A DNA stretch of 64,000 nucleotides from Bugula neritina. Its lineage: Eukaryota; Bryozoa; Gymnolaemata; Cheilostomatida; Bugulidae. Positions 47,332-58,100 of this stretch are shown here, in pieces. The stretch covers positions 299,001 to 363,000 of the forward strand of contig OZ037767.1 of NCBI GenBank assembly GCA_964035545.1, written 5' to 3'. A model generated the notes under the pieces. It had not been told where the DNA came from. It saw only the letters and a program-made list of their open reading frames with translations, and did no database searches. Each line of letters starts with the position of its first letter. Positions within the stretch are counted from its first letter, which is position 1. The position numbers and the translations under genes are program-made.

Positions 47332-49221
47332 CCTGCAGGCGTGTCATTAACATAATGACGTGAACTAATATATATATAATTACCTTGTGAATAACACCAC
47401 CTAGCGCCAGTATTCAGCTGCCCTCTCTATTGCATTCAGCTCCTAAGGCTATTGCATTCAGTTCCTAAGGCTATTGTGTGCAGTTCCTAGGTCTATTGTG
47501 TTCCACATATATTATTCAGCAAGGACCAATAGGGATTCTAGTATTACATTGAGAGGGGATGAGATAGAAGGGGTGAGATAGAAGGGTTGAGAAGGAAAGG
47601 GTTGAGAGAGAGGAGGTGAGAGAGAGGAGAAAGAGGGGAGGTAAAAGAGATGGGGGTAGACTAGTGCAATGCAGGAGAAATTGCATATTTCCTGATCTCA
47701 TTAAACTTGATATATTGAATAATCTCTCTCAATTATAATGACATAAAACTGTAACTCTTTGGAGTGTTTTATGAACAATACAATTTAAAAATCCCATGCA
47801 TCTACTTGAAATATAGTTTAACAGTCACATATATTTACACTAACAGTAAGTTACATCTACACTAACAGTAAGTTACATCTACACCTACAGTAAGCTATAT
47901 CTACACCTACAGTAAGTTACATTTACACCTACAGCAAGCTACATCTATACATACACCTATACAGTAAGCTTATTTAAGTACCTTGGGAGATAATAGTAAT
48001 TCTTTCCACAGTAAAAATTTTGTAACTTCAGTGTTTCCCACGAGTGGACGAAACTATACAAGTAATAAACTTTATTAAAAAGTAAGCGAAATAATAAATT
48101 TATGAATATATGATTATTTGTGTGAATTATTCACCAGAAGAGATGCAAATACAATTCATTTATAAATAATATAATATCATATTACATTATTAATATAATA
48201 TATTAATATAATATTAGACTCTTATATAATGTCATATTACGTCATCATAATAATACATCCATACATAATTTAATAGCTCATTGCTATGTATAATAATACA
48301 ATCATACATAATTTAATAGCTCATTGCTATATATAATAATACAGTCATACATAATACACTGTAATGGTCTAGACATCAGTTGGCATTCAAACAGGTATTT
48401 TTATCAATGAAATTAGCCAATAACTGTCGAAATATTAAAAAATGACAGGAATGTGAATATTTACATTTAATTAACCTGCCTAGCAATATTCTAGCTGTCT
48501 AATGATGTTCTAGCTATGTTATTTCATGACTTATAGTATTTCTAAATATGCTGTGGCAATGCTGCGTGATATATGGAGAAATAGACTAGGTACTGTGACG
48601 CCACACGCCCACTAGGGAAACATTTGCCAACGGTATATTTTGGAATTTTAATTATTCTGGTACAGCTATAATAAACTGTTTTCGTCCAATAATTTACAGC
48701 TATTATATAGTATAGTATAGTATAGTATATAGTATTATATAGCTATCATAGCTATAAATTTTACTGTGCAAATTTAAGCAATAAATATGTTTCGAATTTC
48801 ACCAGGCGGGCTGTTTATAATAAATCCAAGAAGCATTGCTGTAAAAGTTTTTAAATAATCAGCAAGTTAATTTAATTGAAATTTGTAAGATTTTGAGTCT
48901 TGAACAGTTTTTAAAAGTATCATAATGCTGATAAGATAGTAAATGCTATATATACAATATACTATTATTATGCTGTGTAAAGCAATAATTTGGTCACAAT
49001 ACCCCTACCCTGCTGGCTGTCTCACCTCCACCCTGCTGATCAAGGCACAACTGTATAACACCTGCGAAGGCAGGAAGACAGCTTACCACCTTTGCTCTTC
49101 AACAACCAAAGTCACACACGAAGGTTCATCATTTATTTTTAGAAATTATTCAAGTGTGATAATTTAATTACAGTTTGCATTCCTGTTTGTCTTTGTTCAG
49201 TGGTTAAAAGTTAAGAAGAAA
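47332..49221. other. Spacer, AT-rich, with small repeats
   Basis: Contains six copies of a ~22-bp unit with CATCTACACTAACAGTAAGT (47829-47965) and two copies of a ~45-bp unit at 48260-48350. A GC-richer patch at 48985-49125 is open on both strands but no exon could be settled. Confidence 0.45.
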
Positions 49222-50832
49222 ATGAACAGCAGGCAAGTGAGGGTGGACATTTATAGTCAACATAAAATAAGGAATTTCTGTTCCCTGGCAGTATTAGAGC
49301 AAGAATGTAGAATTAGAACAGGTAGAGTGTAGAACAGGTAGAGTGTAGAACAGGTAGAGTGTAGAACAGGTAGAGTGTAGAACAGGTAGAGTGTAGAACA
49401 GGTAGAGTGTAGAACAGGTAGAGTGTAGAACAGGTAGAGTGTAGAACAGGTAGAGTGTAGAACAGGTATTATAGTATATTACTCCTAGATATATAATCAC
49501 ATAACTTTGATTATTATTATACTATCAAACGAAGATTATTATTATTATATAATACTATCAAGTTTGAAGAGGCTCATTGGGCTGGTCAAAATGTGAATTG
49601 AAGTATACTTAAAATTGGTTATAAGTGATAAATTCTTTCACTATTTTCAACTTAAAATATTTTGACTAGAGTAAAGCTTATAGTTGATACAATGCCATAG
49701 AAATCATGTGACCAGTTTAGATGACAACAATAGACATTGTAGCTTTGACTCTAAGAAGTAGAGTACAAGGGTTTATTTTATGTATAAACTGTAATTATAT
49801 TCTGTACTGCTGCAAGCTGTAAACAAAAAAGATCTAATTTAAATTTAAAACAATGCTACTTCTATGCTAGTGAGTATTTTTACATCTAAAAGAGAAGTCA
49901 TTATGCTGCATGTTTCCTGTGTTGTGTCAGCAGTTGGAAGAAATAGTTACTATTTCAGGATTATTCTAGACTAATTCACACATATTTTCATTAAATAAAC
50001 CGCTATTAGCAGTTGAGAGACAAAACCAAATGTATATCATTTCCTTTCAATACAAGAAATCCAAACTTAAGAACGAAACTAATGAACTGACAGCAGTGAA
50101 TGTTGAGCTGACAGCAGTGATTGGTAAAGTAGATGACACACAACCCCTGGGAGCACCCCCAGGTAGCCCACGTTCAGAGCCACAGCATCAAGTCAGCACT
50201 ATTTTCATATCACCTCAAGGGTTTTGTACTTAAAACAAAAAATTGAAAAATTCTCTTGCAACACTCCAATGCACCTCCTTGCATAGATAGTACGCTGCGG
50301 CTGATTGGCTGTATGCTGGTAGCATTATTTCAAAGTCTGTGTGCAGCAAACTGGCCTCCAGGTTCATTAAATATAGTTATTTGCAGTTCTATTGTATATA
50401 ATCATATTTTTATAGTATATAGTTCTATTGTATATAATGGTATATATTACAGTATATAGTCCTATTGTATATACTATATAATCATATATTATAGTATATA
50501 GTCCTATTGTATATAATGGTATATATTATAGTATATAGTCCTATTGTATATACTATATAATCATATATTATAGTATATAGTCCTATTGTATATAATCATA
50601 TATATTATAGTATATAGTCCTATTGTATATAATCATATATATTATAGTATATAGTCCTATTGTATATACTATATAATCATATACATTATGTTCTACAGTT
50701 TTCTCTTCACGTGAGAGTAATGGGTGACTCTCTATCTAACAGGAAGTGGAGAGAAAAAATTTCAGTGAATTTGCCAGCAGCACAACTAGTAGGCGCAGCA
50801 CTGAGAGGGAGGGCATAGATTTGCAGCTGTAA
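49222..50832 (+). CDS. Predicted small hydrophilic protein, 79 residues, 3 exons
   Basis: Exons: 49222-49236, 50057-50191, 50743-50832, all phase 0. Signals: CAA|GTGAGG, CAATACAAG|AAA, CAA|GTCAGC, TATCTAACAG|GAA. The first exon gives MNSRQ; an acceptor (TTAATTACAG, ending at 49173) also allows this exon to be internal, with a hydrophobic FAFLFVFVQWL upstream. Exon 2 encodes a duplicated ELTAV motif and a Pro-rich APPGSPRSE segment. Exon 3 encodes KNFSEFASSTTSRRSTE and ends GIDLQL. The RRST site fits a basophilic-kinase target. It faintly recalls the aromatic-FxxS-RR pattern of PKA inhibitors, but the key Arg and RRNA-type core are not matched, so I do not assign it. A 31-bp minisatellite begins right after the stop. 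Confidence 0.42.
49312..49470. repeat. Minisatellite, 16-bp unit
   Basis: About ten exact copies of GTAGAACAGGTAGAGT in intron 1 of the small predicted gene. Near-perfect identity suggests recent expansion. Confidence 0.93.
50380..50690. repeat. Minisatellite, ~33-bp unit
   Basis: About nine imperfect copies containing TATAGTCCTATTGTATATA, in intron 2 of the small predicted gene, ending near its last acceptor. Confidence 0.85.
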
Positions 50833-50835
50833 AGT

Positions 50836-52680
50836 ACCACAGTATAGTGTGTATAGTGAGTAGAATACCACAGTATAGTGTGTATTGTGAGTAGAATACC
50901 ATAATATATTGTGTAAAGTACCACAGTATAGTATGTATAGTGAGTAGAATACCACAGTATAGTGTGTATAGTGAGTAGAATACCACAGTATAGTGTGTAT
51001 AGTGAGTAGAATACCACAGTATAGTGTGTATAGTGAGTAGAATACCACAGTATAGTGTGTATAGTGAGTAGAATACCACAGTATAGTGTGTATAGTGAGT
51101 AGAATACCACAGTATAGTGTGTATAGTGAGTAGAATACCACAGTATAGTGTGTATAGTGAGTAGAATACCACAGTATAGTGTGTATAGTGAGTAGAATAC
51201 CACAGTATAGTGTGTATAGTGAGTAGAATACCACAGTATAGTGTGTATAGTGAGTAGAATACCACAGTATAGTGTGTATAGTGAGTAGAATACCACAGTA
51301 TAGTGTGTATAGTGAGTAGAATACCACAGTATAGTGTGTATAGTGAGTAGAATACCACAGTATAGTGTGTATAGTGAGTAGAATACCACAGTATAGTGTG
51401 TATAGTGAGTAGAATACCACAGTATAGTGTGTATAGTGAGTAGAATACCACAGTATAGTGTGTATAGTGAGTAGAATACCACAGTATAGTGTGTATAGTG
51501 AGTAGAATACCACAGTATAGTGTGTATAGTGAGTAGAATACCACAGTATAGTGTGTATAGTGAGTAGAATACCACAGTATAGTGTGTATAGTGAGTAGAA
51601 TACCACAGTATAGTGTGTATTGTGAGTAGAATACCACAGTATAGTGTGTATAGTGAGTAGAATACCACAGTATAGTGTGTATAGTGAGTAGAATACCACA
51701 GTATAGTGTGTATAGTGAGTAGAATACCACAGTATAGTGTGTATAGTGAGTAGAATACCACAGTATATTGTGTATAGTGTGTAGAATACCACAGTATAGT
51801 GTGTATAGTGTGTAGAATACCACAGTATATTGTGTAGAGTGAGTAGAATACCACAGTATAGTGTGTATAGTGTGTAGAATACCACAGTATAGTGTGTATA
51901 GTGAGTAGAATACCACAGTATAGTGTGTATAGTGAGTAGAATACCACAGTATAGTGTGTATAGTGAGTAGAATACCACAGTATAGTGTGTATAGTGTGTA
52001 GAATACCACAGTATAGTGTGTATAGTGAGTAGAATACCACAGTATAGTGTGTATAGTGAGTAGAATACCACAGTATAGTGTGTATAGTGAGTAGAATACC
52101 ACAGTATAGTGTGTATAGTGTGTAGAATACCACAGTATAGTGTGTATAGTGAGTAGAATACCACAGTATAGTGTGTATAGTGTGTAGAATACCACAGTAT
52201 AGTGTGTATAGTGAGTAGAATACCACAGTATAGTGTGTATAGTGAGTAGAATACCACAGTATATTGTGTATAGTGTGTAGAATACCACAGTATAGTGTGT
52301 ATAGTGTGTAGAATACCACAGTATATTGTGTAGAGTGAGTAGAATACCACAGTATAGTGTGTATAGTGTGTAGAATACCACAGTATAGTGTGTATAGTGA
52401 GTAGAATACCACAGTATAGTGTGTATAGTGAGTAGAATACCACAGTATAGTGTGTATAGTGAGTAGAATACCACAGTATAGTGTGTATAGTGTGTAGAAT
52501 ACCACAGTATAGTGTGTATAGTGAGTAGAATACCACAGTATAGTGTGTATAGTGAGTAGAATACCACAGTATAGTGTGTATAGTGAGTAGAATACCACAG
52601 TATAGTGTGTATAGTGTGTAGAATACCACAGTATAGTGTGTATAGTGAGTAGAATACCACAGTATATTGTGTAGAGTGCA
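50836..52680. repeat. Minisatellite, 31-bp unit, ~59 copies
   Basis: A 1.85-kb array containing CACAGTATAGTGTGTATAGT, with GAGTAG and TGTAG half-unit variants. Since 31 is not a multiple of three and the unit lacks minus-strand stops in any frame, all three minus frames stay open for 620-677 codons. These are repeat artefacts. Confidence 0.95.
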
Positions 52681-53029
52681 GCTTGTTCCGGTTATACTCC
52701 TGAAATAAACCTTCACACTTTACTTGGTCACATTTAGTGAATGTAACTGAATATTTCCCTAAGACTACATCTCTGGTAAAGGTTATATAAGCTCTAGAGG
52801 AATGCACACCACTAACCAAATGCCATTCAACATTTTAATAAATTTTAGGCAAATTGTTTTGCAGCTGTGAATCTCCCAAGTGTATCTTATTACGTGAGGC
52901 ATGACCTCTACCAGCTAAACCTTTTATTCAGCAATATATCACCAGCTAGAGGTCATTAGCAGCTAGGCTATTCTTGAAATTCTACTCTCATGCAAGGTAA
53001 AGAGCAATTCATAGGCTATTAGTTTAATG

Positions 53030-53051
53030 GCGTTAAGTCATGACTTAACGC
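53030..53051. repeat. Perfect 22-bp palindrome
   Basis: GCGTTAAGTCA followed by TGACTTAACGC: 11-bp arms with no spacer. It is the only long perfect palindrome noticed outside repeats. Confidence 0.9.
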
Positions 53052-53359
53052 AGGTCCACCCTTGTGCCGGGATCCAAACAACCTTTTGTATGAATAACCA
53101 ACAGTAAACAACCTGGTGACGGTCTCAGCCATTCACTTCTCACTTTTATTTCCATAAAGTTAAAACTAGAAGTGGTAATGGATTTGATGTGATTCTACAG
53201 TTAACAATCTGGCAGATGCTATATTGAGAGGTGGTTCTATTCCAGTGACCATTAACCTTACACTTCCATAGCTTTCAGCTATAGTATTATTTCCTGATTG
53301 TAACCTCCAGTTCACTCATAATACAATGTCACCTTCTATACCTGTGCTATAACCTGTAT

Positions 53360-53590
53360 TGCTATACTATATAATAATGTTCTATACTCTATAATAATGT
53401 TCTATACTATATAATAGTGTTCTATACTATATAATAGTGTTCTATACTATATAATAGTGTTCTATACTATATAATAATGTTCTATACTATATAATAGTGT
53501 TCTATACTATATAATAGTGTTCTATACTATATAAAAATGTTCTATACTATATAATAGTGTTCTACACTATATAATAATGTTCTACACTAT
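53360..53590. repeat. Minisatellite, 20-bp unit
   Basis: About 12 copies of TCTATACTATATAATAGTGT with AATAATGT variants. Confidence 0.92.
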
Positions 53591-53717
53591 AAGCAAACTG
53601 TTTTGTCATTTTAACACAAACACAATTATATAATTTACTGAAAGTACAAGTAAAATGATGCGTGTGTAAATAAATATAAAGTGTATTTGGATATTGGAGG
53701 GAATATTATTGGTACAC

Positions 53718-53813
53718 ATGACTGACGCTGTCTACAGGAAAGAGGCAGCTGTAGATAATTTGTTGCAATTATCCAAACACGCATGTTCAAACTGTGGCTG
53801 TTGGGGCTGTTAA
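53718..53813 (+). CDS. Possible 31-residue ORF with a Cys cluster at the C terminus
   Basis: ATG to TAA, beginning MTDAVYRKEAAVDNLL and ending CSNCGCWGC. An acceptor-like CTGTCTACAG lies inside, so it could be a terminal exon instead. Not recognised; low confidence. Confidence 0.18.
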   Translation: MTDAVYRKEAAVDNLLQLSKHACSNCGCWGC

Positions 53814-54280
53814 TTATCAGTGATAATTAGTGAAGAATAATTACAGAAAATGACATTAGCTGAAGCAATCATGCATCTATATGTCAATAATTAATAAACT
53901 ATGCAATTATGTCATTCAATGTTGTTCCAACAAAATGTGTTATATATTTGTGTAAAGCATACTACTGGTAGGTTATACCTGTATTATTTCAGTAAATGGT
54001 GGGCTAATAAAAGTATATATTGCACAGTATAGCAGCAGTTACAATAACATAATTACATTCTTTTACTTTAATATTGTTAATTGTTTAATGATTTCTCACA
54101 ACTCAATTCACAAAACAAAAAGCAAAATCATCTGAAAGTCAAGACATGCCATGAATATGATTTCCAATTGGCAGGAAGCCAAGTCCGACTCGCAGCTCAT
54201 ATTTATGAGTTTATAAGAAAAACAAGTTAGGCAACCGTGTGGCTGGTTTTGCAACAGTTGAAGTAATAAATGATGAGTGA

Positions 54281-54457
54281 GTAGATGATTGGACAGAGAT
54301 TTCATTAATCAATCTCATCGCCCACTTGATTAATAAATACTCTGAGAATATATCCTTCATTACTCCAGATTTGATTCAACATCCCTTGACATCATATGCT
54401 CGTCTTAGAGTACTTCAGTACAACACATCCCCAGCCAAGGTGGAGATGCTCTCATAA
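54281..54457 (+). other. Candidate terminal exon or gene fragment (unrecognised)
   Basis: A 58-codon open stretch without ATG, ending in TAA, with protein-like composition (NLIAHLINKYSENISFITPD, then SYARLRVLQYN). Just upstream (about 54134-54220) another plus frame is open and protein-like (LAGSQVRLAAHIYEFIRKTS) but shifted. Either exons of an unfound plus-strand gene or a decayed copy would fit. Confidence 0.25.
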
Positions 54458-55131
54458 GTTGTATGCTAGAATAACATATGAGTCAGTCATCAACAGCAAC
54501 ACCGGCAGCATTTAGCTGATGACTCATAGCCGGCAGCAGTTGAATTCTCACAATTTCTCCTTAGATTGAATAATTAAGGAAAGTTCTTTAGTTCAAAGAC
54601 ACACCTTGTTTACTACTCTGTCCGTACATTTGATTAGTAATTTGAAGTTTATTCTACTCAAAGCTAAGCTTATGTAAATTGTTGTGTATTTACTCAGATA
54701 AATTATAAAACCTGCTTTAACTACAATTAGCTATAAAATATAACTCAATTTGTGGGAAGTTTTATTATAAAAATTATTATTTCTGTTATATTTACATAAA
54801 AGTATGCAATAAGAGGGAGAGACAAGCTGCAATACCAGCCAATGAAATATCATACAGAGTTATTTGAGGAATTCGTGCAGCTTATAGCGACATGGCATAT
54901 TACAAAATTCCACAACACATAGTTATATAAAAATACATTATCACAAACTAATATAACTTATCATATTAAATTTCTGAGATGCTGATAACATAGCATGTTC
55001 ATCAACATTGATAATGTCAGCTTGTTAGAGTGAGAGAGGCTGTTGAAACACGCTGAACATGTGTTCACATGATGCTATATATATCTCTCTCTCTACTTTT
55101 ATATTTAGCTGACAGCAACTATACGCTGACT

Positions 55132-58100
55132 TTATGTAGAGCTCTGTTTATATGCCTTTGTGCTGGCTATCTTCTTACCACACATTGCACATATACCTAC
55201 AAAAAGAAAGTCACACTATACAATATATATACATATATACCTGCAACAATAACACCATACTATACACATATACCTACAACGAGACTTGTAAATTAGATTC
55301 ACAAGGAAATGTGTCATCTACCTGCCAACAACTGCTTTATTCTAAGAAACAAGTCAACAGCTGTATACAAGTTTGTAGAAATAAAGTAGATCATTATACT
55401 TAGTAACAATTAATATTATACATAGTATATTATACATGGTATATTATACATAGTATATTATACATGGTATATTATACATGGTATATTATACTTGGTATAT
55501 TATACATAGTATATTATACATGGTATATTATACATGGTATATTATACTTGGTATATTATACATGGTATATTATACATGGTATATTATACATGGTATATTA
55601 TACATGGTATATTATACATGGTATATTATACATGGTATATTATACATGGTATATTATACATGGTATATTATACATGTGTGTATAATATGAAGCTGATTGA
55701 AGTGTAACTGTTACATGAGTAACAATTGTGTACTGTTTCCTCTGCCAGCAAGAGTTGAACTCATAACAATTACCATCAGCTCACTTGATTGAAACATATT
55801 CTTGTTTTAACCATCAGCAGCCCTAAATAGGAAATAATAGCCGACATAATAGCTGACATGTGCCTGCTATGTTTGCTGCCTTGCAGAATATTTTACTGTT
55901 GTATATTTTATTGTGTATATTTTACTGTGTATATTTTACTGTGTATATTTTACTGTGCATATTTTACTGTGTATATTTTACTGTGTATATTTTACTGTGT
56001 ATATTTTACTGTGTATATTTTACTGTGTATATTTTACTGTTGTATATTTTACTGTGTATATTTTACTGTGTATATTTTACTGTGTATATTTTACTGTGTA
56101 TATTTTACTGTGTATATTTTACTGTGTATATTTTATTATTGTATATTTTACGGCAGCATATTCTTGTATCACCTTACTTAGTCATTACATTCCTCGACAT
56201 TGCTTTGATAGTTTAGTGAGAATATTGATAGTGTATAAACATAGTAATAATGTATAAAACACATTGATGATTTAGCAAGAGTTTTGGGCATATATTAAAA
56301 GCTTCCTGCTATTACATGTTAATTACATAAGCAATAAGTTAAATATAATGCACATTGCTGTCTAGCAAGTATTAATTAAACTAATACTCCACATTCCAAT
56401 ATAGTAGTCTAATCATTCAGTATCTCAACCTAAATATTTCTCTCTTTCAGCCCATACCTTTCTGGGAATTTCCCATTTATTTCATCTTATTCACTAAGCA
56501 CAATTTCATGTTTTTATTATTTAAAACTAGAAAATAATGTTTAAAGCCCATAGTTTAAAGTATGTAAGTTAGTTTATACTATACTGAGTTCAACAGACAT
56601 CAACTACTAGCTGCTGAGATATTAGCTGACAGAACAGTAGTGTGGCCGTGACAAGCTGAGAGATTTAGGTCCCAGTGTCACACTAATTACCAGTGTGCTA
56701 CATGACAAACTAGCTTTAGTAGGGATGATGTACACTAATGCAACCCTATCCAATACAAAGTTAATAGAATACTGCTTCTATAAGAATTTACAGCACGCTG
56801 GCCTTATCTACCATCTATAATTACCACAGCACGGTACAACCAGCTTAGTGTAACCTCTCAGGGGTGGAATTATCATTACTAGGGTTTATTTTACTCATTC
56901 TTAGAGTATAAATAACTTTAATTATGGACCAAAAGTTGTTGTAAAAATAACTGTTCATGTACAACAGACCGTATTTCTCAACAGGCCATGAATTTCTCCC
57001 TCTATAGTGCTGACAGAGAGCAAGAGGTGGCACGTGATACAGCCATAGTTACATAACTCTAAGCAAACCGGGTGTTAAACAGGTAGTACAGGTAGAACAG
57101 GTAGAACAGGTAGAACAGGTAGTAGTAAGTAGTTCTTTGGGCTATATTTCATCAGATGTGTCCAAACTGGTCAAACTGGTCAACAAGTGTACAACTGGAT
57201 TGCAGCAATAAAAACACTAGTAATTAAACTACATGAGGATACTAGATGAGGTAGTGAGAGTAGAGTACTGACAGTGAGAGAGTAGAGAGAGTAGAGTACT
57301 GACAGTGAGAGAGTAGAGAGAGTAGAGTACTGACAGTGAGAGAGTAGAGTACTGACAGTAGTGAGAGTAGAGAGAGTAGAGTACTGACAGTGAGAGAGTA
57401 GAGAGAGTAGAGTACTGACAGTGTGAGAGTAGAGAGAGTAGAGTACTGACAGTGTAAGAGTAGAGAGATTAGAGAGATTAGATTAGGCAGCAGTTATTAG
57501 GGTCATCACGTCAGCAGACAGCACTGGGTCATTGCTCACCAGTCATGTCACATTAAAACTTTACGTAATCTAACTGAGGGCAGGGCAGGTGTGAGAGAAA
57601 CACTACAGGTGAAGGGAAGTGTTTCCCACGTAGTACTAATCAACTATAATTATATCTGAAGTAGTGCAGATTAGTCTGTGTTACACTTGAGTATATCATT
57701 ATAGGCTGAACACACTAGAGTTATCTTCTCTTGTGAACACTACAGCAGTGTGTATCAGTATATCAGGATACAGGAATATGTTATGTGGATATATAGTATC
57801 TCATTAGCCTATATATTATAACTAGGCCAGGTGAATATACCTGAATATCCTTTTAGTGGAAGCCACACTGACTACAGCTACACTGACTACAGCTACACTG
57901 ACTACAGCTACACTGACTACAGCTACACTGACTACAGCTACACTCACTACAGCCACACTCACTACAGCTACACTCACTACAGCCACACTCACTACAGCTA
58001 CACTCACTACAGCCACACTCACTACAGCTACACTGACTACAGCTACACTGACTACAGCTACACTCACTACAGCCACACTCACTACAGCTACACTGACTAC

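Larger units (their letters stand above)
52681..55131. other. Spacer between the 31-bp array and CRIPT
   Basis: Mostly AT-rich and unannotated apart from the items listed separately. Short open segments flanked by possible splice sites occur on the plus strand near 52720-52780 and 52866-52950, but they could not be joined into a gene. Confidence 0.4.

Noticed and set aside
49222-50832. Naming the small gene a PKA inhibitor
   Set aside because: Only an aromatic/F/S/RR spacing is shared, one residue out of register, without the essential pseudosubstrate core.
50707-52819. Three overlapping minus-strand ORFs of 620-677 residues
   Set aside because: Pure translations of the 31-bp minisatellite in all three frames; no domain and no splice logic.
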